A DNA stretch of 64,000 bases, taken from the NCBI RefSeq assembly GCF_008017415.1, contig NZ_VRSV01000002.1, positions 992,001 to 1,056,000 of the forward strand, written 5' to 3'. This stretch comes from Microbacterium hatanonis (GTDB taxonomy: Bacteria; Actinomycetota; Actinomycetes; Actinomycetales; Microbacteriaceae). Below the pieces are notes generated by a model that saw only the letters and a list, made by a program, of their open reading frames with translations, was not told the origin of the DNA and did not search any database. The position numbers were made by a program, and so were the translations under genes. This document shows, piece by piece, positions 54,499 to 63,634 of this stretch; position 1 is the stretch's first letter; each line of letters begins with the position of its first letter.

Positions 54499-55929
54499 CT
54501 AGATCAGGTACTGGCTGAGTCCGCGCTTGACGAACCGGCCGTCGCCCTTGGCGCCGCGGTAGGCGCCGTCGTCGACGATCACGCGTCCGCGCGAGAGCAC
54601 GGTGTCGACGTGGCCGTCGATCTGGAACCCCTCCCAGGCCGAGTGGTCCATGTTCATGTGGTGGGATGCTGCGCTGATCTCCGTGCGACCGTTCGGGTCG
54701 TAGACGACGATGTCGGCGTCGGCTCCCGGCTGGATGACGCCCTTCTTGCCGTACATGCCGAACATGCGCGCCGGGGTCGTGCTGGTGAGCTCCACCCAGC
54801 GCTCGAGGGTCAGCTCGCCGGTGACGACGCCCTGGTACATGAGGTCCATCCGGTGCTCCACCGAGCCGATGCCGTTGGGGATGGCGCGGAAGTCGTTCCT
54901 TCCGAGCTCCTTCTGACCCTTCATGCAGAACGGGCAGTGATCGGTCGAGACCATCTGCACGTCGTTCGTGCGCAGCGCCTGCCACATGTGGTGCTGGTGG
55001 CCCTCGGCGCGACTGCGCAGCGGTGTCGAGCACACCCACTTCGCGCCCTCGAAGGCGCCCCATTCTTCGCTGAAGGCGCCGAGCTGGTCCTCGAGCGAGA
55101 GGTAGAGATACTGCGGACAGGTCTCGCCGAACACGTTCCAGCCCTGGTCGCGCGCCCAGGCGAGCTGGTCGACGGCCTGCTTGGCCGACACGTGCACGAC
55201 GTAGAGCGGAGCGCCGGTGAGGTTCGCGAGCATGATGGCGCGGTGCGTCGCCTCCTCCTCCATCTGCCAGGCGCGGGCGATGCCGTGGTAGTACGGCGCG
55301 ACCTTGCCGGCCTCGGCGAGCTGGGCGGCGAGCACGTCGATCGCCGGGCCGTTCTCGGCGTGCATCATCGTGAGCAGGCCCGTCTCGGCCGACTTCTGCA
55401 TGGCCTTCAGGATCTGTCCGTCGTCGGAGTAGAAGACGCCGGGGTAGGCCATGAACAGCTTGAAGCTCGTGATCCCCTCGTCGACCAGCGAGTCCATCGC
55501 CCGCAGCGACGCGTCGTCGACGCCGCCGATGATCTGGTGGAACCCGTAGTCGATCGCGCAGTTGCCGGCGGCCTTCTCGTGCCACGCGGCGAGCCCGTCC
55601 TGCACGCGCTCACCGGTCTTCTGCACGGCGAAGTCGACGATCGTGGTCGTGCCGCCCCAGGCCGCGGCCCGGGTGCCCGTCTCGAAGGTGTCGGAGGCGT
55701 TCGTGCCGCCGAACGGCAGCTCCATGTGGGTGTGCGCATCGATGCCGCCGGGGATCACGTACTTGCCCGTCGCGTCGATCACCGTGTCGACGTTCGCGGC
55801 GACGTCGAAGCCCAGCAGCGCCGATCCCGGCGCCAGCACCGCGGCGATCGTCTCGCCGTCGACCAGCACGTCGGCCAGGCTCGAGCCGGTCGCCGTGACG
55901 ACGGTGCCGCCCGTGATGAGAGTCTTCAT
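54499..55929 (-). CDS. hydA: Dihydropyrimidinase
   Basis: A 476-residue cyclic amidohydrolase that opens dihydrouracil/dihydrothymine to N-carbamoyl-beta-amino acids. All metal ligands are visible: H66 and H68 (DAHTH), the carboxylated K157 (SFKLFMAY), H190 (MMHAENG), H246 (VVHVS) and D330 (STDHCPF). Start overlaps the small upstream ORF (ATGA). The length is normal for the hydantoinase/dihydropyrimidinase family. Confidence 0.94.
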   Translation of the reverse strand: MKTLITGGTVVTATGSSLADVLVDGETIAAVLAPGSALLGFDVAANVDTVIDATGKYVIPGGIDAHTHMELPFGGTNASDTFETGTRAAAWGGTTTIVDFAVQKTGERVQDGLAAWHEKAAGNCAIDYGFHQIIGGVDDASLRAMDSLVDEGITSFKLFMAYPGVFYSDDGQILKAMQKSAETGLLTMMHAENGPAIDVLAAQLAEAGKVAPYYHGIARAWQMEEEATHRAIMLANLTGAPLYVVHVSAKQAVDQLAWARDQGWNVFGETCPQYLYLSLEDQLGAFSEEWGAFEGAKWVCSTPLRSRAEGHQHHMWQALRTNDVQMVSTDHCPFCMKGQKELGRNDFRAIPNGIGSVEHRMDLMYQGVVTGELTLERWVELTSTTPARMFGMYGKKGVIQPGADADIVVYDPNGRTEISAASHHMNMDHSAWEGFQIDGHVDTVLSRGRVIVDDGAYRGAKGDGRFVKRGLSQYLI

Positions 55930-56132
55930 CGCTCGACCTCCGTCGCTCGCTGCGCGATGGCATCGGCGTCACCGCATGCCCGGGACGACGTTCGGTCGTC
56001 CTCCGCCAGTCCCGTGTCGATCAGGGGCAGGGCCAGCGGTGCCGCCGACCCCATCGGTCCGCTCGGTCTGGAGGCGGACCCGAAACCGAGGTACTCGAGG
56101 CGGGCGATGGCCCGGGCAGTCGCGGCGTTCAC
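55926..56132 (-). CDS. Small ORF, 68 aa, translationally coupled on both sides
   Basis: This ORF starts GTG at 56132, overlapping the nitrilase stop (GTGA), and ends overlapping the dihydropyrimidinase start (ATGA), as every other junction nearby. The sequence begins MNAATARAIARLEYLGFGSASR and is otherwise unremarkable; no domain is recognised. It could be a bona fide small subunit, a coupling peptide or the degraded end of a gene. The perfect overlaps argue that it is translated. Confidence 0.65.
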   Translation of the reverse strand: MNAATARAIARLEYLGFGSASRPSGPMGSAAPLALPLIDTGLAEDDRTSSRACGDADAIAQRATEVER

Positions 56133-56992
56133 GGCTGCGCGATCCCGGTGTAGGAGTCGGGGCGGCGATCCCGATAGAACTGCCAGTCGTCGCGCATCTG
56201 CCGCACCATGTCGAGGTCGAGGTCGCGCACCAGCACCTCCTCGTGCTCGCCCGAGCCGCGCTCGCCGACGAAGTTCCCGCGCGGGTCGATCACCTGGCTG
56301 GTGCCGTAGAAGTCCACGGCCAGGTCGCCGTACTCGTTGTCCTCGCGGCCGACGCGGTTGGGCTGCAGCACGAAGTACCCGTTCGCCACGGCCGCGGCCG
56401 GACCCTCCACCTCCCAGAGGCGGTTGGACAGCCCCGGCTTCGTGGCATTGGGGTTGAACACCATGTGCGCGTCGTTCAGGCCGAGTTCGCGCCACCCCTC
56501 GGGGAAGTGGCGGTCGTAGCAGATGTACATCCCGATCCGACCGACCGCGGTGTCGAAGACCGGGTAGCCGAGATTCCCCGGGCGGAAGTAGAACTTCTCC
56601 CAGAACCGGTCGAGGTGGGGGAGGTGGTGCTTGCGGTACTTTCCGAGGATCGTGCCGTCGGCATCGACGAGCACCGAGGTGTTGTAGTAGACGCCGGTCT
56701 GCGCCTCTTCGTAGATCGGAAGCACCATCACCGTGCCGAGCTCCCGGGCGAGGTCGGCGAACCGCTGCACGATGGGGCCGTCGGCCGCCTCGGCGAAGTC
56801 GTAGTACTTCTTGTCCTGCGTGATGCCGAAGTACGGACCGTAGAACAGCTCCTGGAAGCAGACGACCTGGGCCCCGTCGGCGGCCGCGTCGCGCGCGAAG
56901 CCCTCGTGCTTGTCGAGCATCGACTGCTTGTCGCCCGTCCAGGTGGTCTGCGTGATCGCCGCGCGAACGACGTTGCCTGATGCCTGCGTCAT
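56129..56992 (-). CDS. Nitrilase-superfamily beta-ureidopropionase
   Basis: A 287-residue carbon-nitrogen hydrolase. The catalytic triad is E48 (FQELFYGPYF), K121 (KYRKHHLP) and C158 (YICYDRHFPE), as in the N-carbamoyl-beta-alanine amidohydrolases. It hydrolyses the product of dihydropyrimidinase to beta-alanine or 3-aminoisobutyrate plus CO2 and ammonia. First gene of the operon; the 238-bp divergent region to the histidine kinase gene (56993-57230) must hold its promoter, but no site is clear. Confidence 0.9.
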   Translation of the reverse strand: MTQASGNVVRAAITQTTWTGDKQSMLDKHEGFARDAAADGAQVVCFQELFYGPYFGITQDKKYYDFAEAADGPIVQRFADLARELGTVMVLPIYEEAQTGVYYNTSVLVDADGTILGKYRKHHLPHLDRFWEKFYFRPGNLGYPVFDTAVGRIGMYICYDRHFPEGWRELGLNDAHMVFNPNATKPGLSNRLWEVEGPAAAVANGYFVLQPNRVGREDNEYGDLAVDFYGTSQVIDPRGNFVGERGSGEHEEVLVRDLDLDMVRQMRDDWQFYRDRRPDSYTGIAQP

Positions 56993-57230
56993 TGGTGCCT
57001 CCGTGCTGGTCGTTGGCGGGGCTCGTCGCGAGACGACGCATCCGGGGCCCCATCGCCCTCTGTCATCCTGACCGTCCGACGTTTCCGCGCGGTTTCGGCT
57101 CGTGACGCGTCCGTAACAGCATCCCTACCGCACGGGACGGGTCGCCCACAATGACGCGGCTCGGAGCGGGACGGGCATCTACATCGCGAGGCGGATGCCG
57201 GGGGCCGCCCCGACGCGTACGGTGAAAGCG

Positions 57231-58370
57231 ATGTTCCGCTCCCTCCGCCCGTACCAGATCGCCCTCGATCTGTCCCTCGCCGCTGTGTTCGGGGTGTGCG
57301 CCGCGCTCCTCGAGGTCATGGGGGTGAGCTACGAGCAGACCGACCCCGTCCAGGTGGGCGCGGTGGTGTTGCTCTTCACGGTGGCGCTCGCCATTCGACG
57401 GCTCCAGCCCGGCCTCGCGCTGGGCGTCGCCTGGCTCGCCGCGGTTCTGCAGATGCTCTTCCTGCAGCAGCCGCGACCGGTCGACGTCGTCGTGTTCGCC
57501 GTCCTCTACGTCACCGCCGCGTACGGCTCGCGGCTGGTGTTCTGGCTCGGCTTCGCGTCCGCCATCGGCGGCGCCGTGGTCATCACCGTGTACATCTTCG
57601 GCGTGCTCACCACGGTGGGATTCGACAGTCTCCCGACGGCGATCGCGGTGCTCGTCGCCGCCCTGTTCGCCCTGCTGCTGTCGTGGGTGACCGGAGCCCT
57701 CGTGCGCACCGCGATACGCGGTCGCGAGACACGGCGGGCGCAGGAGCTCGCCGAGGGTCAGGCCGCGGCCGAGCAGGAGCGCGTGCGCATCGCCCGCGAC
57801 ATGCACGACGTCGTGGCGCACTCGCTGACGGTCGTGATCGCGCAGGCCGACGGGGCGCGGTATGCGGCAGCATCCGACCCCACCGCCGCCGCCACCGCGC
57901 TCGGCACGATCTCGACCACGGCCCGTGCGGCGCTCGCCGACGTGCGACTGCTGCTCACGCAGCTGCGGCACAGCCAGGCGCCGGGCCCGCAGCCGACCCT
58001 CGCCGACGTCGAGGCGCTGTACACGCAGGTGCGCGCCGCCGGGGTCGAGCTCAGGGTCGACGTCGATCCGGCGCCCGCCCGCGAGCAACCCGCTTCGGTG
58101 CAGCTCGCCGTCTACCGCATCCTGCAGGAGGCGCTCACGAACGCCCTGCGTCACGGCGACGGCGGGGTCGTCTCGGTGCGGCTGGCGTGGTGGCCCACGC
58201 GGGTCGACCTGACGGTCACGAACGGACGGACGGGCGACCCCGCCCCCGGAGGCCACGGCCTGATCGGCATGCGCGAGCGCGCACAACTCGTCGGCGGGCG
58301 CCTCGACGCCGGCGCCGACGGCGCAGACTTCGTCGTGCGGGCGACGATCCCGCTGGGGGTGGAGTCATGA
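57231..58370 (+). CDS. Two-component sensor histidine kinase (NarL/DesK type)
   Basis: A 379-residue kinase with about five N-terminal membrane helices (residues 15-150), the H-box ARDMHDVVAHSL with phosphorylated H192, EALTNALRHG as N-box and GHGLIGMRERA as G-box. The ATG at 57231 is preceded by TACGGT ending 7 bp upstream, indicating a leaderless transcript; an earlier ATG (57195) lies in the promoter. The stop overlaps the response regulator start. Confidence 0.88.
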   Translation: MFRSLRPYQIALDLSLAAVFGVCAALLEVMGVSYEQTDPVQVGAVVLLFTVALAIRRLQPGLALGVAWLAAVLQMLFLQQPRPVDVVVFAVLYVTAAYGSRLVFWLGFASAIGGAVVITVYIFGVLTTVGFDSLPTAIAVLVAALFALLLSWVTGALVRTAIRGRETRRAQELAEGQAAAEQERVRIARDMHDVVAHSLTVVIAQADGARYAAASDPTAAATALGTISTTARAALADVRLLLTQLRHSQAPGPQPTLADVEALYTQVRAAGVELRVDVDPAPAREQPASVQLAVYRILQEALTNALRHGDGGVVSVRLAWWPTRVDLTVTNGRTGDPAPGGHGLIGMRERAQLVGGRLDAGADGADFVVRATIPLGVES

Positions 58371-59020
58371 TCCGAGTGGTGCTGGTCGATGACCAGGCGC
58401 TCTTCCGCGCGGGCATCCGCATGATGATCGACTCGCAGGACGACCTCGAGGTCGTGGGCGAGGCCGCCGACGGCGCCGAGGGCATCGATGTCATCCGCGC
58501 GACACGCCCCGACGTGGTGCTGATGGACATCCGGATGCCGCGGATGGACGGCCTCGCCGCGACCGCCGTGATCCTCGCCGACCCGGTTCCCGAGCACGTC
58601 GAAGGGCCGCCGCGCATCGTCATGCTCACGACCTTCGACCTCGACGAGGCCGCCGCGCGAGCGATCCGCCAGGGCGCCAGCGGGTTCCTGCTGAAGGACG
58701 CCGATCCCGAGTTCCTCCTGGCCGCGATCCGCACGGTGCATTCCGGATCGGCGGTGATCGCCGCATCCGCCACCCGCGAGCTGTTCGCGGCCACGACCCC
58801 CGCGCCGGTGCCCGTTCCCGCCGCCTTCGAGACGCTCACCGACCGCGAGCGCGAGATCTTCGCGCTCGCCGCCCGCGGGCTCAGCAACGCCGAGATCGCC
58901 GCGCGCGAGTATCTCTCCGAGGCCACCGTGAAGACGCACATCAGCCGCATCCTCGCGAAGCTCTCCCTCCGTGACCGCGTGCAGCTCGTCGTCTTCGCCT
59001 TCGAGCACGGCTTGGCATGA
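58367..59020 (+). CDS. NarL-type response regulator
   Basis: A 217-residue regulator. D54 in VVLMDIRMP is the phosphorylation site, with K in FLLKDADPEFLL, and the C-terminal LuxR-type HTH runs LTDREREIFALAARGLSNAEIAAREYLSEATVKTH. Coupled (ATGA) to the kinase. Likely targets are the genes downstream, which is common for this layout but unproven. Confidence 0.93.
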   Translation: MIRVVLVDDQALFRAGIRMMIDSQDDLEVVGEAADGAEGIDVIRATRPDVVLMDIRMPRMDGLAATAVILADPVPEHVEGPPRIVMLTTFDLDEAAARAIRQGASGFLLKDADPEFLLAAIRTVHSGSAVIAASATRELFAATTPAPVPVPAAFETLTDREREIFALAARGLSNAEIAAREYLSEATVKTHISRILAKLSLRDRVQLVVFAFEHGLA

Positions 59021-59076
59021 CGCCCGCGCGGCCGCAAGGCTCCTCTGTCTCGGCGCGCATCGCCTAGCTTCAGAGC

Positions 59077-60651
59077 ATGCGACTGGAGCGACTGCGGCAC
59101 CCGATCTTCTCGATCCGTCGCCGGCGGGTGCTGCCGCGGTGGGTGCGCCGAGCCGATCGATCGATCAATCGCCGGGTCAATGCGGCCGGCGTCGGACCTG
59201 TCGGAGACACGGTGTTCCGCATCGCGTCACGGGCGGCGAATCGCAGCATGCTGTGGTTCGCCATCGCCGGCGTGCTCGCTCTCGCGGGCAAGCCGCGTGC
59301 GGCTCTGCGGGGGTCGGCGTCGCTGGTGCTGGCGAGTGCTCTCGCGAACCTCGTCGGAAAACGGCTGTTCGGTGGGCCCAGGCCGCTGTGGAAGGACGTA
59401 CCGGTCGGTCGCAGGCTCGGGTCCTACCCGACGTCGGCATCCTTCCCCTCCGGGCACTCCGCGAGTGCGGCCGCCTTCGTGACGGGTGTCGCTCTGGAGT
59501 CTCCCGCAGTCGGCGCGGCGGTGGCGCCGCTCGCCGCGGCGGTCGCGTACTCGAGGGTGCACGTCGGCGCCCATTGGGCGTCCGACGTCCTGGGCGGGAT
59601 CGGCATCGGCGCCGCCGTCGCCGCGGTCGGCGCGGTGATCCTTCCCCCGCGCCGGCCGCAGAGCGAGTCGTCGGTCGCCGAGACGGGCACGCGGGTGGAT
59701 CTGCCCGAGGCCCGAGACGGCGAAGGCCTGCTCATCGTGCTGAACGAGGAGGCGGGCACCTCGGTGCTGCACGCCGACCCGCGGCCGGTCTTCGCCTCGC
59801 GGTTGCCCCGCGCGCGTATCCGGGAGATGGGGCCGGATGACCGGATGGACGACATCGTGCGCGAGGAGGTCGCCTCGGCGACCCCGCCACGTGTGCTGGT
59901 CGCCTACGGGGGCGACGGCTCCGTCGCACGGATGGCACAGCTGGCGCGGGAATACTCGCTTCCGCTCCTGGGCCTGCCCGGCGGTACCTTCAACCACTTC
60001 GTACGCGCTCTCGGTGTCGACGAGCTGGACGTCGGGCTCGACGCGGCGAGCACGGGTCGAGGTCTTCGGGTGGGGGTCGGCTCGCTCGCTGTCGGTGACG
60101 ACACGCCGCTCACGGTGCTCAACACCGTCTCGGTCGGCATATACCCCGATTTCGTGGCCGAGCGCATCCGACGACAGGCGCGCTGGGGCAAGTGGATCGC
60201 CGCCGTGGTCGCCGCCGCGATCGTCGTCCGGCGAGCGCGGCCGATCACGGTGGAGATGGACGGTGAGCAGATGTCGGTCTGGTCGGTGTTCGCGAGCGTC
60301 GGCCGCAACGATCCGGGCCGCGTATCGACGATGCAGCGTCGCCGGCTGTCGACCGGGGAGCTCGACCTCCGCATCCTGCATGCGCGGGACTCCCGCCTGC
60401 GTGCCTTCGGATCGCTCGCCTTCGGCCGACGGACGGCCGCCGTCCTCCGTACGCTGCGCCTGCTGCCTCGGGCGTCGGACGTGGAGCGTCGGGTCGTCGG
60501 CGATGTCGCCGTGCGGGTGCTGCTCCGCGACGGACAGGTGGTGCCCTTCGCTCACGACGGTGAGCTCGAGGACGCCCCCGCCTCGACCGCCGACGGCTAC
60601 GTCCTGCGTCTGGCAGCCCTCTCGAGCGCGCTGGACGTCTACGCGCCCTGA
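59077..60651 (+). CDS. PAP2 phosphatase / diacylglycerol kinase fusion
   Basis: A 524-residue membrane-associated fusion. The N-terminal half is a PAP2 phosphatase with the motifs KRLFGGPRP, PSGHS and SRVHVGAHWASDV; the C-terminal half (from about residue 215) is a lipid-kinase catalytic domain with GGDGSVARMA and LPGGTFNHF. The two halves have opposite activities on phosphatidate-type lipids. TAGCTT ends 6 bp before the ATG, so it is probably leaderless. Confidence 0.9.
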   Translation: MRLERLRHPIFSIRRRRVLPRWVRRADRSINRRVNAAGVGPVGDTVFRIASRAANRSMLWFAIAGVLALAGKPRAALRGSASLVLASALANLVGKRLFGGPRPLWKDVPVGRRLGSYPTSASFPSGHSASAAAFVTGVALESPAVGAAVAPLAAAVAYSRVHVGAHWASDVLGGIGIGAAVAAVGAVILPPRRPQSESSVAETGTRVDLPEARDGEGLLIVLNEEAGTSVLHADPRPVFASRLPRARIREMGPDDRMDDIVREEVASATPPRVLVAYGGDGSVARMAQLAREYSLPLLGLPGGTFNHFVRALGVDELDVGLDAASTGRGLRVGVGSLAVGDDTPLTVLNTVSVGIYPDFVAERIRRQARWGKWIAAVVAAAIVVRRARPITVEMDGEQMSVWSVFASVGRNDPGRVSTMQRRRLSTGELDLRILHARDSRLRAFGSLAFGRRTAAVLRTLRLLPRASDVERRVVGDVAVRVLLRDGQVVPFAHDGELEDAPASTADGYVLRLAALSSALDVYAP

Positions 60652-60732
60652 GCGATCGTCATCCTCGCGATGTACGCGAATGCGTCGCTCGGGCGACGCG
60701 GCGCGCCCGGCCCGATTCGTAGCGTCGAAGGC

Positions 60733-61512
60733 ATGGAAATCACCTCGACAGATCTCGGGCTCGCCGCCCGGGTGCAGCAGCTCACCAAGTCCTACGGTGG
60801 CGGCGAGAACGCCGTCCGTGCTCTCGACGGCGTCTCGGTCGGCATCCGCCGGGGACAGTTCACCGCGATCATGGGCCCCTCCGGCTCGGGCAAGTCGACC
60901 CTGATGCACGTCATGGCAGGCCTCGACGCTCCGACCTCGGGTCGCGCGTGGATCGGCGACACCGAGATCAGCGGCCTCGGCGACCTGGAGCTGACCCTCC
61001 TGCGTCGCCGCCGCGTCGGCTTCGTCTTCCAGGCCTTCAACCTCGTGCCGACGCTCGACGCGATCGGCAACATCCTCCTGCCGTTCGACCTCGACGGACG
61101 CCGGCCGTCGGCGATCGAGCGGGCGCGCATCGACGGCCTCGTCGAGACGCTCGGCCTCACCGCGCGCCTCACCCACCGCCCGCACCAGCTCAGCGGCGGT
61201 CAGCAGCAGCGCGTCGCGATCGCTCGCGCGCTGGCGACCGCGCCCGACCTCGTCTTCGCCGACGAGCCCACGGGCAACCTCGACTCCCGCTCGGGCCGGG
61301 AGGTGCTGGGGCTCCTCGCCGCGGCCAGCCGTGACCACGGGCAGTCGATCGCGATGGTGACCCACGATCCGCTGGCGGCCTCGCACGCAGACCGCGTGCT
61401 GTTCCTCGGCGACGGTCGGATCGTCGCCGACAAGCCGCGTCAGAGCGCCGAGCAGATCGCCGCCTACATGCTCGAGACCGAGAGCGCCCTGTCGTCGGAG
61501 GTGACGGCGTGA
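60733..61512 (+). CDS. MacB/LolD-type ABC transporter ATP-binding protein
   Basis: A 259-residue ATPase: Walker A GPSGSGKST near residues 49-57, Q-loop VFQAFNLVPT, signature LSGGQQQR, Walker B LVFADEPTGNLDS and MVTHD. The start ATG 60733 follows a TAGCGT hexamer by 7 bp, suggesting leaderless transcription. Coupled by GTGA to the permease. Confidence 0.93.
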   Translation: MEITSTDLGLAARVQQLTKSYGGGENAVRALDGVSVGIRRGQFTAIMGPSGSGKSTLMHVMAGLDAPTSGRAWIGDTEISGLGDLELTLLRRRRVGFVFQAFNLVPTLDAIGNILLPFDLDGRRPSAIERARIDGLVETLGLTARLTHRPHQLSGGQQQRVAIARALATAPDLVFADEPTGNLDSRSGREVLGLLAAASRDHGQSIAMVTHDPLAASHADRVLFLGDGRIVADKPRQSAEQIAAYMLETESALSSEVTA

Positions 61513-62978
61513 CCGCGGTCGCGGTGGACGCGCCGGTGCAGCGCCCCGCCGCATCCGCCCGTCCGCTGGCATGGTTGCGCGAGCGGGGGATGGGGGCGAG
61601 CGTGCTCGTCGCCGCCCTGTCGAGCGCCTTCGCGGTCGTGCTCATGTCGACGACCGCGTTCATCTCCCTCCTGCTGCGTTCGGACCCCTTCATCGGGGAG
61701 AGCGAGACGCTGGTCTTCATCCTGGGCTTTCTCACCGTGCTGCTCGTCGGCGTCGCCGTCTACGTCGCCGCGATCGTCACGGCCAACACCTTCGCCACCG
61801 TCGTCGCCGGGCGCACGCGTCAGATCGCCCTGCTGCGCCTGATCGGCGCGTCGGCCAAGGCGCAGCGCGCCGAGGTCGCTCGGCAGGGACTCATCGTGGG
61901 GGCGATCGGCGCCGCGCTCGGGTTCGTCATCGGCGTCGGGCTGTCGCTCGGCGGAGCGCTGCTCGCGGTGCAGATGATGGACCTCGTGCTGGTCGACGAC
62001 GTCACGACGCTGCTGCAGCCGCTCCTGGCACTCCCCGTCGTGGTCGTCGCCCTGACGACCTGGGGAGCCGCGTGGGCCGGATCGCGCCGCGTGCTGACCG
62101 TGACGCCCCTGCAGGCGCTCGGCGGCTCGGTGGAGCCGACCCGTGAGACGGTGGCGCGCCGGAGCGGCCGCAACATCACCGCCCTGGTGCTGTTCGTGAT
62201 CGGCGGGGGGATGCTCGCCCTGGGCATCGCGGTGGGTCTCGTCACGCCGCTGGGCGTCGCGATCTCGTTCCTCGGCGGCATCTTCTCGTTCACGGCGCTC
62301 GCCCTCGGGGCGACCCTCGTCATGCCGCCGGTCCTTCGGCTGGTCGGCCGCCTCTTCGGTCGCTCGGCGACGGCGCGACTCGCGGCGGAGAACGCCCTGC
62401 GCTATCCGGAGCGCTCGTCGCGGATGGCGATCGGAGTCGTCATGGGAGTGACGCTCGTGACGATGTTCGCCGTCGCCCTCGAGACGGTCAAAGCCGTTCT
62501 CACGGCATCCAGCGGAGGAGAGCTCGACCCCGGGATGGCGACCCTCATCGACTCCTTCTCGGCCATCATGATGACGCTCGTCGCGGTGAGCGCGGTGATC
62601 GCCGGCGTGGGGCTGGTCAACCTCCTCACCATCGGAGTGGTGCAGCGCCGACGCGAGCTCGGGCTGCTCCGGGCGCTGGGGATGTCGAACGCGCAGGTGC
62701 GTCGCATGGTGCTGCTCGAAGCCGCGCACGTCACGATCGCCGCCCTCACGACGGGGCTGGTGCTCGGCATCGCCTACGGCTGGGCGGGCGCGCAGTCGGT
62801 GCTCGGCTCGGTGCGCTTCCCGCCGGCGTGGCTCTCGCCGACGTTCGTTCCTCCGGCGGTGCCGCTGTGGCCCGTGGTCGCCGTGGTCGTCGCCACGGCG
62901 GTGCTCACCCTGGTGGCCGCGGTCGTACCGACCCGCCTCGCCACGCGCGTCGCCCCCGTCGCCGCGCTCGCCGATTAG
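61509..62978 (+). CDS. FtsX-like ABC transporter permease
   Basis: A 489-residue permease with the FtsX-domain layout: helix near residue 40, then three helices (70-190), a second copy near 360-490. The conserved ATPase-contact segment RQIALLRLIGASAKAQ appears in the first half and RRELGLLRALGMSNAQVRR in the second. Partner of the MacB-like ATPase; the pair may serve lipid or antibiotic extrusion, possibly under the two-component system just upstream. Confidence 0.9.
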   Translation: MTAVAVDAPVQRPAASARPLAWLRERGMGASVLVAALSSAFAVVLMSTTAFISLLLRSDPFIGESETLVFILGFLTVLLVGVAVYVAAIVTANTFATVVAGRTRQIALLRLIGASAKAQRAEVARQGLIVGAIGAALGFVIGVGLSLGGALLAVQMMDLVLVDDVTTLLQPLLALPVVVVALTTWGAAWAGSRRVLTVTPLQALGGSVEPTRETVARRSGRNITALVLFVIGGGMLALGIAVGLVTPLGVAISFLGGIFSFTALALGATLVMPPVLRLVGRLFGRSATARLAAENALRYPERSSRMAIGVVMGVTLVTMFAVALETVKAVLTASSGGELDPGMATLIDSFSAIMMTLVAVSAVIAGVGLVNLLTIGVVQRRRELGLLRALGMSNAQVRRMVLLEAAHVTIAALTTGLVLGIAYGWAGAQSVLGSVRFPPAWLSPTFVPPAVPLWPVVAVVVATAVLTLVAAVVPTRLATRVAPVAALAD

Positions 62979-63004
62979 CAGCATCCGCTGAACACATTCG
63001 TGCT

Positions 63005-63043
63005 CGAGTCCACACCTCCGCGCAGCCGTGGGGTGTGGATTCG
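63005..63043. terminator. Terminator after the FtsX-like permease
   Basis: CGAGTCCACACC (63005-63016) pairs with GGTGTGGATTCG (63032-63043), a 12-bp stem with one G-T wobble. Related sequences (GTGGACTC) flank the terminator at 23015. It lies between convergent genes. Confidence 0.72.
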
Positions 63044-63097
63044 CGCTGTACGGGGTGGAGTGGATGCTGCGCACCCCGCGCGGTCGGGACGAGCGGG

Positions 63098-63598
63098 TCA
63101 GGCCCCGGGCTCGGGGTCGTGGGCCCAGGTCGGGGCGAGGGCGCGCAGGCGCGCCGCGCGCCACTGCCACGCCGCCCAGAGCGTCGGCCAGAGGAGCGGC
63201 GCGGCGCGGCCGCCGATCACCAGGCGATCGCGCCACAGGGTGCGCGTCGGATCTCCGGGGGCGGGCGAGACGGCCATCTGGTGGTCCCACACGTCGAGGG
63301 CGGCGAGGGGGCCGGTGAGCGGCATGCCGCTGTCGCGGAAGATGCGCACGCGGGCGCCCGCCGCATCCGTCGTCTCGCGGTCCGACACCGAGATGAGCTG
63401 ACTGCCGACGGGCACGATCCCGGCGACGCTCAGGCTCACCGGGGCGTCGGTGCCCGTCTCGAAGGAGGTCGGCGGATCGGCCAGCGGCGCCATCTGCATC
63501 AGCGGCCCGTAGAGCTCGGCGACCGCCGTCGGGGAGTGGAGGGCGCGCCACGCCGCATCCGCGTCGCAGTCGATGACGAGCTTCAGGAGGATGCGCAT
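63098..63598 (-). CDS. SRPBCC-like hypothetical protein
   Basis: A 166-residue protein with the START-like N-terminus MRILLKLVIDCDADAAWRALHSPTAVAELYGPLMQM and a helix-grip type beta pattern, followed by an alanine/arginine-rich tail. No catalytic residue is recognised. GAGG lies a few bases before the ATG. Confidence 0.65.
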   Translation of the reverse strand: MRILLKLVIDCDADAAWRALHSPTAVAELYGPLMQMAPLADPPTSFETGTDAPVSLSVAGIVPVGSQLISVSDRETTDAAGARVRIFRDSGMPLTGPLAALDVWDHQMAVSPAPGDPTRTLWRDRLVIGGRAAPLLWPTLWAAWQWRAARLRALAPTWAHDPEPGA

Positions 63599-63634
63599 GC
63601 CTCATCCTCTCTCAGCGGCGACCGCCGGGGCGCC

